From: Gemmatimonadetes bacterium T265
GTDB lineage: Bacteria > Gemmatimonadota > Gemmatimonadetes > Gemmatimonadales > Gemmatimonadaceae
DNA length: 64,000 nucleotides
Reading direction: 5' to 3'
Assembly (NCBI GenBank): GCA_019973575.1
Contig: BPUI01000001.1
Coordinates: 1,748,342 to 1,812,341 of the forward strand
Translations under genes and position numbers: made by a program
Notes under the pieces: model-generated
What the model was told of the DNA's origin: nothing
Database searches by the model: none
What the model saw: the letters and a program-made list of their open reading frames with translations, nothing else
Shown: in pieces, positions 27,480 to 37,862 of the stretch
Position numbering within the stretch: position 1 is the stretch's first letter
How the letters are laid out: each line of letters opens with the position of its first letter

Positions 27480-28670
27480 GTGCGCGTCGTCTACTATACG
27501 TTCCCACACCTGCTCGAGCCCGCGCTGCTCTTCGCGCGCGCGATGGGACGGCTGGCGGAGTTCCACCTCGTGCTCGAACTGGCGCCCGGCGCGTGGAGCG
27601 CGGTGCTCCCCGACGGCGCCGCACCGGCCGACGCCGCGCGCGGCGTCGTCCCGGCCGACGCGGTGCTCGGCCCGGGCGTCCCGGCGGGCGTGGCCGCGTG
27701 CTGGCGCGACCTCGCAAGCTTCCACGTGGTCCGCTACGCGAACCGCCGCACGTACCACCCGGCGACGCTGCCGGTGAGTCGTCGGGCGCTCCGCTTCCTG
27801 AAGGCGTTGCGGCCGGACGTGCTGCACTTCGACGACGTCTCGCCGCGCCTCGCGCTCGACGTGCCGGAGCGCCCGCGGATCGACCTGCTCAACGTGCACG
27901 ACCCGGAGGTGCACCGGGGCGAGGAGGACTGGCGGCGCGACCTCGCGCGCGCGCTAACGTTCCCGACGGTCGGCCGGTTCGTGCTGCACAACCGCGTGCA
28001 GGTCGCGGGCTTCCGCGCGCGGTACCGCGTGCGCCCCGAGCGGGTGGCCGTGAGCCGCCTGGGCGTGTACACGCTCTTCCGCGAGTGGGCCGACGGCCCG
28101 GCGGCGCGCGGCCGGCGCACAGTGCTGTTCTTCGGGCGCCTGTCGGAGTACAAGGGCCTCGACCTGCTCTACCGCGCGATGCCGCTCGTGGCCGAGTCGG
28201 TCCCGGGGGTGCAGTTCGTGGTCGCGGGGCGGCCGGCGTTCGGCTACCGGCCGCCCCTCCCGCCGGCGCTGCCTAACGGCGGGACAGTCGGGCTCGTCGA
28301 GCGGCACGTGCCGAACGCCGAGCTGGCGGCGCTCGTGCGCGCCGCCGCGGTGGTCGTCTGCCCGTACGTCGGCGCGACGCAGAGCGGGGTCGTGCTCACC
28401 GCGTACGCGTTCGGCACGCCGGTCGTCGCCACGCGCGTCGGGGGGCTGCCCGAGTACGTGCGCGACGGCGAGACGGGCCTCGTGGTGCCGCCGGACGACC
28501 CGCCGGCGCTCGCCGACGCGCTCGCACGGGTGCTGCGCGACGAGACGCTGCGGCGCGAGTTGCGGCTGGGGGTCGAGCGGGCGGCGGCCGGCGAGCTGTC
28601 GTGGGGCGTCCGCGCGCGCGACGTGCTCGCGCTCTACGAGGGCGCGCGACGGCTGCGGCGGCGACGGTGA
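27480..28670 (+). CDS. Glycosyltransferase family 4
   Basis: This 396-residue protein starts at GTG 27480. GT-B features are RVVYYTFPHLLEPALLFARAM at the N-terminus, FHVVRYANRRTYHP, RTVLFFGRLSEYKGLDLLYRAMPLV, VQFVVAGRP, TVGLVERHVPNAELAALVRAAAVVVCPY and the donor-binding region TQSGVVLTAYAFGTPVVATRVGGLPEYV. The canonical E-x7-E motif has Gln at its first glutamate position (TQSGVVLTAY), which occurs in some GT4 subfamilies. It ends the glycan cluster. Confidence 0.88.
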   Translation: MRVVYYTFPHLLEPALLFARAMGRLAEFHLVLELAPGAWSAVLPDGAAPADAARGVVPADAVLGPGVPAGVAACWRDLASFHVVRYANRRTYHPATLPVSRRALRFLKALRPDVLHFDDVSPRLALDVPERPRIDLLNVHDPEVHRGEEDWRRDLARALTFPTVGRFVLHNRVQVAGFRARYRVRPERVAVSRLGVYTLFREWADGPAARGRRTVLFFGRLSEYKGLDLLYRAMPLVAESVPGVQFVVAGRPAFGYRPPLPPALPNGGTVGLVERHVPNAELAALVRAAAVVVCPYVGATQSGVVLTAYAFGTPVVATRVGGLPEYVRDGETGLVVPPDDPPALADALARVLRDETLRRELRLGVERAAAGELSWGVRARDVLALYEGARRLRRRR

Positions 28671-28713
28671 ACCGCGGTGGCGGGCGACGGGTCCGGAGCC
28701 CCGCCGCGCCCGC

Positions 28714-29253
28714 TCACCACCCCATCCGCCGCCGCAGCCCCGCCACGTGGGCGGTGTGGTGCGCCCCGTGCCACGCGTAGATCGCCACCGCCGTCCGGAG
28801 CGGCACCTCGCCCAGCTCCGGGTGCCGGTAGGCCCGCGCGAAGTCGTCCGGGCCTAACGACCGCAGTACCGCGTCCCAGCGCAGGTGCAGCGCGTCGAGC
28901 AGCGCGAGCGACGGCCCGACCGGCAGCCGCGCGTCGGGGAGCTCCGCCCACCGCGCCTCGTCGTACGGCGCGATGAGCGGCGCGTCCTCGGTGAGCGCCT
29001 TCTTGACGCGCACGTACGCGTTCATGTGGGAGTCGGCCACGTGGTGCACCACCTGGCGCACCGTCCAGCCGCCGTCGCGGTACGGCGTGTCGAGCTGCGC
29101 GTCGCCCAGCCCGTCGACGGCGGCGCGCAGCGCGGCGGGCGTCGCGGCGATCCGGTCGACGAGCGCGTGGATCGCCGCGAGGGGCGTGTCGGGCGGGAGC
29201 GGCGCCCACGTGCCGGTGGGGTAGCGGAGCGGGTCGAGGGCGGGAGCGGTCAT
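28714..29253 (-). CDS. DinB/YfiT-type metal-dependent protein, bacillithiol-transferase-like
   Basis: This 179-residue protein starts at ATG 29253. It follows the YfiT pattern closely: RYPTGTWAPL, LDTPYRDGGWTVRQVVHHVADSHMNAYVRVKKALTEDAPLIAPYDE, HPELGEVPLRTAVAIYAWHGAHHTAHVAGL. The metal site is expected from His in HHVADSH and in WHGAHHTAH. Family members are DinB-fold thiol S-transferases (BstA) that conjugate bacillithiol to electrophiles. Whether this organism makes bacillithiol cannot be judged from the window, so the thiol cofactor is not assigned. Confidence 0.85.
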   Translation of the reverse strand: MTAPALDPLRYPTGTWAPLPPDTPLAAIHALVDRIAATPAALRAAVDGLGDAQLDTPYRDGGWTVRQVVHHVADSHMNAYVRVKKALTEDAPLIAPYDEARWAELPDARLPVGPSLALLDALHLRWDAVLRSLGPDDFARAYRHPELGEVPLRTAVAIYAWHGAHHTAHVAGLRRRMGW

Positions 29254-29412
29254 GGGCGCAAGGGCGGAGGGGTTCGGCCGGCGGCGCCCGAAGTGTACCG
29301 GGGCGCCCAAGCGACGCGTACGAACCCGGCGCCCTTCTTGCGCCCGCGCCCCGCGATCCCCTATCCCCGCCCGGCGACGGGCAGACCCGACTCGGCAGCG
29401 GAGGCGCGCCTC

Positions 29413-29667
29413 ATGGCCCGATGCGAAGTGTGCGGCAACGACTACTACCTCGCCTTCGAAGTCGTTACCGCGGGCAACCGGCACGTGTTCGACAGCTTCG
29501 AGTGCGCCATCCACAAGCTCGCGCCCGTCTGCGCCCACTGCGGCGTGAAGGTGATCGGGCACGGCGTCGACGCGAACCAGGACTTCTACTGCTCGGCGTC
29601 CTGCGCCCGCGCGGCCGGCGCCCGCGACGCCACCGACCACGCGGCGAGCTCGCCGATCGGGCGCTGA
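29413..29667 (+). CDS. Small Cys-rich zinc-binding protein (84 aa)
   Basis: The ATG at 29413 gives an 84-residue protein with C4-x2-C7, C31-x2-H34, C40-x2-C43 and C60-x3-C64, that is eight potential zinc ligands forming two treble-clef/ribbon-like knuckles. Text such as MARCEVCGNDYYLAF, FDSFECAIHKLAPVCAHCG and VIGHGV recurs in uncharacterised small proteins of Actinobacteria and others, sometimes labelled metallothionein-like. The function is unknown; metal binding is strongly implied by the ligand pattern. The stop overlaps the proposed CTG start of mug. Confidence 0.75.
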   Translation: MARCEVCGNDYYLAFEVVTAGNRHVFDSFECAIHKLAPVCAHCGVKVIGHGVDANQDFYCSASCARAAGARDATDHAASSPIGR

Positions 29668-30242
29668 GCACCTCGCCTCGGCCGAGCCGCGCCGCGCTGG
29701 TCGCGGCGGGCCAGGCGGACGTGCGCGTGCGGGACGTGATCGCGCCCGGACTCCGCGTACTCTTTTGCGGCATCAACCCGGGGCTCTACACGGCCTACAC
29801 CGGGCACCACTTCGCGCGCCCGGGCAACCGGTTCTGGCCCGCGCTCCACCGCGCCGGCTTCACCGAGCGCCAGCTCGACCCGAGCGAGGAGCGCACGCTG
29901 CTCGACCGCGGGTACGGGATCACCAACGTCGTGCCGCGCGTGACCGCCACGGCCGCGGAGCTCGCGCCCGAGGAGTACGTCGCGGGCGGGCACGCGCTGC
30001 GGGCCAAGGTGGCCGAGTACGCGCCGCGGGTGCTCGCGGTGCTCGGCGTCGGCGCGTACCGCACGGCGTTCGACCGGCCGAAGGCCACACTCGGTCCGCA
30101 GCCCGAGACGTTGGGCGCCACGCGGGTCTGGGTGCTCCCCAACCCGAGCGGGCTCAACGCCCACTACCAACTCGACGCGCTCGCGACGCTGTTCCGCGAG
30201 GTGCGGCTCGCGGCCGGCGCCGGCTCGGCGGACGCGCTCTGA
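29664..30242 (+). CDS. mug: G/U mismatch-specific uracil-DNA glycosylase Mug
   Basis: This protein has 192 residues if it starts at CTG 29664, which overlaps the preceding TGA (CTGA). The first in-frame GTG is at 29721, but it would discard residues SRAALVAAGQ that align with the usual family N-terminus before RDVIAPGLRVLFCGINPG. Catalytic motif GINPG (Asn in place of Asp, as in Mug) and NPSGLNAHY (motif B) are intact, along with TGHHFARPGNRFWPALH. Mug removes uracil and ethenocytosine mispaired with guanine and initiates base-excision repair. The enzyme call is firm; the start is uncertain. Confidence 0.88.
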   Translation: MSTSPRPSRAALVAAGQADVRVRDVIAPGLRVLFCGINPGLYTAYTGHHFARPGNRFWPALHRAGFTERQLDPSEERTLLDRGYGITNVVPRVTATAAELAPEEYVAGGHALRAKVAEYAPRVLAVLGVGAYRTAFDRPKATLGPQPETLGATRVWVLPNPSGLNAHYQLDALATLFREVRLAAGAGSADAL

Positions 30243-30280
30243 CCGCCGCGGCTTCTGTCGCGGCGGCCATCGCTGGGCGC

Positions 30281-30751
30281 TTACTGGTCGTCGACCGTCG
30301 GAGGCGCGATGAGCGCCTGGGCGAGGCCGTCGAGCATGGCCGCGTGGGCGGCCAGGTACGTCCCGAGGCGGACGCGGGCGGGGTGCGGCATGCGGCGCGT
30401 GCCGAGTCGGTAGGCCTCGAGCGTGGCCCGCGGCATCCCGATGTCGGCGGCGATGCGCTTCACGGTGAGGCAGGTGCGGTCGAGCGCTTCGCGGGCCGGA
30501 TCGCTGGGACGCGCCGGAGCCGGCGTGGGCGCACCCGACACCTGTTCGTCCGCGTCCTCCCCGCAGGACGGGGCCTCGTTGGCGAGCGCGGCCGCCGTCG
30601 TGAGCGAGTAGTCGCGGACCATCCGCCCGTGATCGAGGCGGATGTCGCTCAGGCGCCGAGCCAGGCGGTCGTGGCTCGCGGGATCCAGCGCTTCCAACCG
30701 GCGGGCGGTGTCGTGCTCCATGGCGAGAGACGCGGTGGAGTAGAAAGACAT
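30281..30751 (-). CDS. Hypothetical protein with C-terminal helix-turn-helix-like region
   Basis: This 156-residue protein starts at ATG 30751. The first half is mostly helical and charged (MEHDTARRLEALDPASHDRLARRLSDI). After a Pro/Ala linker, residues about 100-150 (CLTVKRIAADIGMPRATLEAYRLGTRRMPHPARVRLGTYLAAHA) look like a helix-turn-helix with a second stabilising helix. A DNA-binding regulator is possible. It stands alone between mug and an intergenic region, transcribed opposite to both neighbours. I do not recognise a family. Confidence 0.6.
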   Translation of the reverse strand: MSFYSTASLAMEHDTARRLEALDPASHDRLARRLSDIRLDHGRMVRDYSLTTAAALANEAPSCGEDADEQVSGAPTPAPARPSDPAREALDRTCLTVKRIAADIGMPRATLEAYRLGTRRMPHPARVRLGTYLAAHAAMLDGLAQALIAPPTVDDQ

Positions 30752-31077
30752 CGTGCGACTCAGTTGTCGGGGTGGGGCGCGGCGAGTCCGACGGTGGCCG
30801 GGACCGCGTGAGGTGGGGCGGCGCGGTCCAAAGCAGTCCGCGGGCCGTCCCGCAGCGCCCTGCCGCCGTTCGCCGCGGCGTCCGCCAACCCGTTCCATGA
30901 CAAGAGTTTAACGCGCCTGCATGGCGGTCCGACCGGCGTCAGGTATTTGCAAGAGTGTCCTTCAGGGTGGACGGGTGACACCTGCTGCCGCGTCAGCCCC
31001 GAGCGTGTGGAAGCGCCATGCTCGATGTTCCGCGGTCGGCAGACGCGGTGTGCACGGGGCGTGCGCTTTGGTGGGCC
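30752..31077. other. Divergent intergenic region
   Basis: This gap lies between two divergent genes. An AT-richer stretch at 30895-30965 (with GAGTTTAACGCG and GTATTTGCAAGAG) is the probable promoter area for one or both. The oxidoreductase frame extends upstream to an ATG at 31018, but that part lacks family similarity. No other feature is seen. Confidence 0.45.
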
Positions 31078-32163
31078 ATGACGAACGTCTCTCCTTCAGC
31101 ACCCGGGCTGTTCACGCCCTTTCGTCAGCGCGGCCTCACGCTGCGGAACCGCATCGTCGTGAGCCCGATGTGCCAGTACTCCAGCACCGACGGCCTCGTC
31201 ACCGACTGGCACTTCGTCCACCTCGGCAGCCGCGCGGTGGGCGGGGCGGGGCTGGTAATGCTCGAGTCGACGGCGGTTACCGCCGACGGGCGGATTTCGC
31301 CGCGCGATCTCGGGATCTGGGACGACCGGCACGTCGACGGGCTTGCCCGCTGCGTGCGCTTCATGACCGACCAGGGCGCGGCCGCGGGCGTTCAGCTCGG
31401 GCACGCGGGGCGCAAGGCGAGCACGTCGCCGCCATGGGAGGGAGGGCGCCCGGTCCCACCAGAGGACGGAGGGTGGCGCCCGGTAGCGCCGAGCGCGGTA
31501 CCGTACCGCGAGGGGGAGCCGGTCCCGCACGCGCTGGGCGTCGAGGAGGTGCGCGAAGTCATCGACGCGTTTGCCGCGGCGGCGCGGCGCGCGCGCGCGG
31601 CGGGGTTCCAGATGATCGAGCTCCACGCGGCGCACGGGTACCTCCTCCACCAGTTCCTCTCGCCGCTCACCAACCGGCGGACGGACGAGTACGGCGGCAG
31701 CTTTGACAACCGGGTGCGGCTGACGCTCGAGGTGGTCGACGCCGTCCGGAAGGGGTGGCCCGACGAGTGTCCGCTCTGGATCCGGCTGTCGGCGACCGAC
31801 TGGGCAGACGGCGGATGGGACGCGGAGCAGACAGTCGAACTGGCACGGCGGCTCGCGGGGCGAGGGGTGGACCTCGTGGACTGTTCGTCGGGCGGCTTGG
31901 TGCCGGGCGCGAAGATTCCGGTCGGGCCGGGCTACCAGGTGGGCTTCGCGGAGCGGGTGCGACAGGAGGGGGGAATCGCGACGGGGGCGGTGGGACTGAT
32001 CACGACGCCGGCGCAGGCGGACGGGATCGTGCGGGAGGGGAAGGCGGAGGTGGTGCTGCTGGCGCGGCAGTTGTTGCGCGAGCCGTACTGGCCGTTGCGG
32101 GCGGGGAAGGCGTTGGGGGTCGAGGTGAAATGGCCGGTACAGTATGAACGGGCGGCGGATTGA
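31078..32163 (+). CDS. NADH:flavin oxidoreductase, Old Yellow Enzyme family (YqjM-like)
   Basis: This 361-residue protein starts at ATG 31078, where similarity begins (APGLFTPFRQRGLTLRNRIVVSPMCQYSS). SPMCQYS places it in the YqjM-type class, whose Cys and Tyr contact the flavin and substrate. HAAHGYLLHQFLSPLTNRRTDEYGG contains the substrate-binding His-x2-His pair, and GVQLGHAGRK and PVGPGYQVGFA are also family text. It is an FMN-dependent ene-reductase that reduces activated C=C bonds with NAD(P)H, usually in detoxification. The physiological substrate is unknown. A large inverted repeat follows it. Confidence 0.92.
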   Translation: MTNVSPSAPGLFTPFRQRGLTLRNRIVVSPMCQYSSTDGLVTDWHFVHLGSRAVGGAGLVMLESTAVTADGRISPRDLGIWDDRHVDGLARCVRFMTDQGAAAGVQLGHAGRKASTSPPWEGGRPVPPEDGGWRPVAPSAVPYREGEPVPHALGVEEVREVIDAFAAAARRARAAGFQMIELHAAHGYLLHQFLSPLTNRRTDEYGGSFDNRVRLTLEVVDAVRKGWPDECPLWIRLSATDWADGGWDAEQTVELARRLAGRGVDLVDCSSGGLVPGAKIPVGPGYQVGFAERVRQEGGIATGAVGLITTPAQADGIVREGKAEVVLLARQLLREPYWPLRAGKALGVEVKWPVQYERAAD

Positions 32164-32175
32164 CACGGGGGCGTC

Positions 32176-32515
32176 GCGGGGCGTTCGGGGCGGGTGGAGC
32201 GACGCGTGGGGGCGTGGGTGGGCGGGCGCGCCAGATGAGCGCTTGCGGGGAGGTCGTTGGGGCGGTTCCGAACACAGCGGGGCAGATCACCCGGGCGGAG
32301 CCACGGGACGGGTACCGCGGCTGACTGTACGACAGGATCAGGGCCGGTCCCATGCCGTGCCCGCCCGGCCGCCGCTGCCGCCCCGCGTCATGGGCGCCGT
32401 GGGTGTCGCCCCGCTCTTCCTGCCCCGCCCCAACGACCTGCCCGCGTGCGCCCACCTGGCGCGCCCGCCCACCCACGCCCTCCCCGTCGCTCTACCCGCC
32501 CCGAACGACCCGCCG
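32176..32515. repeat. Large imperfect inverted repeat, arms about 105 bp
   Basis: The left arm (about 32176-32283) and right arm (about 32408-32515) are reverse complements over roughly 105 bases. They are near 89% identical in the outer 90 bases and weaker further in. The best-conserved core is GCGTGGGTGGGCGGGCGCGCCA (22 bases: 32212-32233 left, reverse complement 32458-32479 right). Another shared block is AGGTCGTTGGGGCGG (32251-32265 left, 32425-32439 right). The loop of about 124 bases holds no open gene. It fills the whole gap between two rightward genes. It could be a MITE-like element, a large transcribed hairpin, or a decayed mobile element; no target duplication was identified. Confidence 0.8.
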
Positions 32516-32552
32516 CGTAAGACCATCCGACGACCGCCATAACTTCTCGACC

Positions 32553-33557
32553 ATGTCGTCCGCCCCCCTTCCGCGGGTCGTCGTCACCCGTCGCCTGCCC
32601 TCCGGCGTCGAGTCCGCGCTCGCCGCACGCTACTCGTGCACGTTCAACCCGTCCGACCTCCCCCTCGCCGGCCCCGCCCTCGCCACTTCCCTCGCCACCG
32701 CCGACGCCCTCGTCCCGGTGGTGGGCGACCGCCTCGACCGTCTCGTCTGGCACACCGCGCGCGACATCACCGGCGGCGCTCCGCTCCCCTGCCGCGTCGT
32801 CGCCAACGTCGGCGTCGGCGTGGACCACATCGACCTCGACGCGGCGCGCGTGGCGGGAGTGCCGGTGACGAACACGCCCGACGTGCTCACGGAGGACACC
32901 GCCGACCTCGCGCTCGCCCTCCTGCTCATGGCGGCGCGCCGGCTCGGCGAGGGGGAGCGCCTCGTGCGCGCCGGGCGGTGGGCGGGGCTCGCGCCGACCG
33001 GGTTCCTCGGCGCCTCGCCCGCGGGGAAAACGTTAGGCATCGTCGGCTACGGGCGCATCGGACGGGCGCTCGCGCGCAAGGCGCACCACGCGCTCGGCGT
33101 GCGCGTGCGCTACCACACGCGCACGCCCCCCGCGCCCGCCGTCGCGGCGGCCGAGCCGTGGGCGACGCCCGCCGAGTCGCTCGAGGCGCTGCTCGCGGAG
33201 TCGGACGTCGTCTCGCTGCACTGCCCGGCGACGCCGGACACCTACCACCTGATCGACGCCGCGGCGCTCGCGCGCATGCGGCCGGGGGCGGTGCTCGTGA
33301 ACACCGCGCGCGGGTCGGTCGTCGACGCGGCCGCGCTCGCGGTCGCGCTCCGCGACGGCCCGCTCGGCGCGGCGGGGCTCGACGTCTACGAGGACGAGCC
33401 CAACGTCCCCGGCGAGCTGCTTGCGCGCGAGAACGTCGTGCTGTTGCCGCACCTGGGGAGCGCGACGGTCGAGACGCGCACGGCGATGGGGATGCGCGCG
33501 CTCGCCAACCTCGACGCGGTGTTCGCGGGCGAGCCGCCGCCCGACCGGGTGGCGTGA
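32553..33557 (+). CDS. D-2-hydroxyacid dehydrogenase (glyoxylate/hydroxypyruvate reductase-like)
   Basis: This 334-residue protein starts at ATG 32553. The Rossmann motif is GKTLGIVGYGRIGRALARKA (GxGxxG). The substrate-side text VVANVGVGVDHIDLDAARVAGVPVTNTPDVLTEDTADLALALLL, the catalytic Arg region VLVNTARGSVVDAAAL, a Glu in DVYEDEPNV and the His in LLPHLGSATVETR are all present. These are the Arg-Glu-His triad of the family. It reduces glyoxylate or hydroxypyruvate (or a related 2-ketoacid) with NAD(P)H in the cytoplasm. The exact substrate is not settled by sequence. An octamer at 33031-33038 encodes Leu(TTA)-Gly within the nucleotide-binding domain. Confidence 0.92.
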   Translation: MSSAPLPRVVVTRRLPSGVESALAARYSCTFNPSDLPLAGPALATSLATADALVPVVGDRLDRLVWHTARDITGGAPLPCRVVANVGVGVDHIDLDAARVAGVPVTNTPDVLTEDTADLALALLLMAARRLGEGERLVRAGRWAGLAPTGFLGASPAGKTLGIVGYGRIGRALARKAHHALGVRVRYHTRTPPAPAVAAAEPWATPAESLEALLAESDVVSLHCPATPDTYHLIDAAALARMRPGAVLVNTARGSVVDAAALAVALRDGPLGAAGLDVYEDEPNVPGELLARENVVLLPHLGSATVETRTAMGMRALANLDAVFAGEPPPDRVA

Positions 33558-33637
33558 GAGGTGCAACCGAGCCGGAGGTCGTTGCCCGCCAGTCGCGCCG
33601 TCTGATCTCCCTCCTTCTCTTCCCCCAGGAAGGCATC

Positions 33638-34291
33638 ATGCGCATGCTCCCCCGCCGTTCCGTACCCCGCGGCGCCGTGGCCGCTAGCGTCGCGCTCGTT
33701 GCGGGCGCCGTGCTCGTCGCCGCCGCGCGCCCTGCGCCGGGCGCGGTGCGCACCCCCGTCGCACAGCCCGACAGCACCCGCCCACGCGTGTCGGCCACGA
33801 ACGACTCGGTCGCGGGCGCGTACCTCACCGTGGTCGGCGGCTGCAACGACTGTCACACGGCCAACTGGGACCAGACGATGGGCAAGACGCCCGAGGCCGA
33901 CCGGCTGGCGGGGAGTAACGTCGGCTACCGCGGCCCGTGGGGGACGACCTACGCCGCCAACCTGCGCCTCGTCGCGAGCCGGGCGTCCGAGGACCGCTGG
34001 GTGGAGATCCTCACGACCGCCGACGGCGGGCACGGCAAGCCGCCGATGCCGTGGCAGAACACCGCCCAGACGAGCGACGCCGACCTGCGGGCGATTTACC
34101 GCTATCTCAAGGCGCTCGGTCCGACGGGCGAGCGCACGCCGCGCGCGGTGCCGCCGGGGCAGGAGCCGACGACGGCGTACATCTCGATGGTGCCGCAGGG
34201 CGGGCGCGCGGGTGGCGCGTCGAGCTCCCCCGCGTCGGGGCGGGCCGCGCCCAAGACGCCGAGCGCGGGGCGGGGGAGCGGGAAGCCGTAG
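33638..34291 (+). CDS. Secreted single-haem cytochrome c
   Basis: This 217-residue protein starts at ATG 33638 with an AGGAAGG ribosome-binding site 4-10 bases upstream. A signal peptide (RRSVPRGAVAASVALVAGAVLVAAARPAPG) is followed by one haem-binding CxxCH (GGCNDCHTANW, about residue 70). The expected downstream text is present: PWGTTYAANLRLV, GHGKPPMPWQNTAQ (candidate distal Met) and DLRAIYRYLKALGPTG. The C-terminal 35 residues are Ser/Pro/Gly-rich. It is a periplasmic electron carrier; its redox partner is not apparent from the neighbours. Confidence 0.9.
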   Translation: MRMLPRRSVPRGAVAASVALVAGAVLVAAARPAPGAVRTPVAQPDSTRPRVSATNDSVAGAYLTVVGGCNDCHTANWDQTMGKTPEADRLAGSNVGYRGPWGTTYAANLRLVASRASEDRWVEILTTADGGHGKPPMPWQNTAQTSDADLRAIYRYLKALGPTGERTPRAVPPGQEPTTAYISMVPQGGRAGGASSSPASGRAAPKTPSAGRGSGKP

Positions 34292-34324
34292 CGCCGCGCG
34301 ACGCCGGAGAACGGAGCCGATCTC

Positions 34325-36559
<2,235 letters not shown>

Positions 36560-36592
36560 GACCGTTCGCGGTCGCGGCCCCACCGCCGCCCC

Positions 36593-37837
36593 TTAGTGGT
36601 ACAACCGATACGGCTCCGCCTCCCGCCCGAACCGCCCCGCCTCTTCCGCGTACCGCGCCAGCAGCGCGGCGACCTGCTCGTCCCCGCCCTCCACCGCCTG
36701 CCGCATCCGGTCGCTCCCCGCGAGCCGGTCTGCGGGCGCCGTCCGCCAGGCGAACTCCCGCGGGTGCGCCGCGTAGATCGTGCGCAGCATCCAGAGCCCG
36801 ACCGCGTCAGGGCGCACGCGGTCGCGGTCGGTGACGACGACGCGGAGCATGGGGAGGGTCTGGCCGCCGAACTTCTCCGTGCCCGCGGCGACCGCGCGCG
36901 CGACGGCCTCGAAGCGGACGCCGCCTAACGCCGAGTCGCGCGCGGCGCGGGCGTTGAGCGCGGCCGCGAGCGCCGGCGCGTCGGCGAGCCACGGGGCGCC
37001 GACGAGGGTAAAGGGCGCGTCGGTGCCGCGCCCCTCGCTCACGTTCGTCCCCTCGAAGAGGACCGTGCCCGTGTAGAGCAGCTCCGCGTCGGCGTCGCGC
37101 AGGTTGGGCGAGGGGTTGAGGCGCGGGAGGCGGGTGTCGGCGTACCACGCGCAGCGCCGGTAGCCGCGCATCGGGACGACCGTGAGGTGCGAGACGTGGA
37201 CTCGGCCCGTGCCCGTGAGATAGCGGAGCAGCTCGCCCGGCGTGAGGCCGTAGCGCATCGCGACCGGGTACTGCCCGACGAAGCTCGCGAAGCGCGGGTC
37301 GAGCACGCCGCCCTCGACGCGGTCCGCGCGCACCGGGTCGGGGCGGTCGAGGACGACGAAGGGAACGCCCGCCGAGTCGGCCGCGGCGGCGGCGAGCGCC
37401 ATCGTCCAGACGTACGTGTAGACGCGCGCGCCGACGTCCTGGATGTCGTAGACGAGCACGTCGACGTCGCGGAGCATCTCGCGCGTCGGGGCGCGCGTGG
37501 CGCCGTAGAGCGAGTAGACCGGGACGCCGGTGGCCGAATCGACCGAGGAGGCGACGTGCGCGCCAGCGGCCGCGGTGCCGCGGATGCCGTGCTCGGGGCC
37601 GAAGAGGGCCGTGAGGCGCACGCCCGGCGCGCGGGCGAGCAGGTCGGCGGTGCTCGTTCCCACGCGGTCGCGGCCGGTGGGGTTGGTGATCAGCCCGACG
37701 CGCCGCCCGCGCACGAGGTGGAGCGAGTCGCGGAGCAGGACTTCGACGCCGGGAACGACCCCAGCCGGGACGACCCCGGCCGTGGCGACGGCCGGGGTGT
37801 CGGCGACGACGGCGGCCGGTGGGGGGGTGTCCTGCAT
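36593..37837 (-). CDS. namZ: NamZ-family exo-beta-N-acetylmuramidase (DUF1343)
   Basis: This protein has 414 residues from ATG 37837; an upstream ATG at 37876 would run into the divergent rpiB gene. Family text includes GRRVGLITNPTGRDRVGTSTADLLARAPGVRLTALFGPEHGIRG, VPVYSLYG, LRDVDVLVYDIQDVGARVYTYVWTMALA, LDRPDPV and SPNLRDADAELLYTGTVLFEGTNVSEGRGTDAPFTLVGAPW. NamZ removes terminal MurNAc from peptidoglycan fragments during cell-wall recycling. Members usually carry signal peptides; none is visible here, the start being Pro/Ala/Val-rich. Either the protein is cytoplasmic or the start is wrong. Confidence 0.88.
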   Translation of the reverse strand: MQDTPPPAAVVADTPAVATAGVVPAGVVPGVEVLLRDSLHLVRGRRVGLITNPTGRDRVGTSTADLLARAPGVRLTALFGPEHGIRGTAAAGAHVASSVDSATGVPVYSLYGATRAPTREMLRDVDVLVYDIQDVGARVYTYVWTMALAAAAADSAGVPFVVLDRPDPVRADRVEGGVLDPRFASFVGQYPVAMRYGLTPGELLRYLTGTGRVHVSHLTVVPMRGYRRCAWYADTRLPRLNPSPNLRDADAELLYTGTVLFEGTNVSEGRGTDAPFTLVGAPWLADAPALAAALNARAARDSALGGVRFEAVARAVAAGTEKFGGQTLPMLRVVVTDRDRVRPDAVGLWMLRTIYAAHPREFAWRTAPADRLAGSDRMRQAVEGGDEQVAALLARYAEEAGRFGREAEPYRLYH

Positions 37838-37862
37838 GCGGCGCAAGGTACATCGTTCCCGC

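Noticed and set aside
24285-27914. 1209-codon minus-strand open frame over the glycan cluster
   Set aside because: It crosses well-supported glycosyltransferase and methyltransferase genes in the wrong frame and has low-complexity basic composition.
17625-28670. Secondary-metabolite biosynthetic cluster
   Set aside because: No PKS, NRPS, terpene synthase or RiPP genes; the set is typical of ABC-exported surface polysaccharide.
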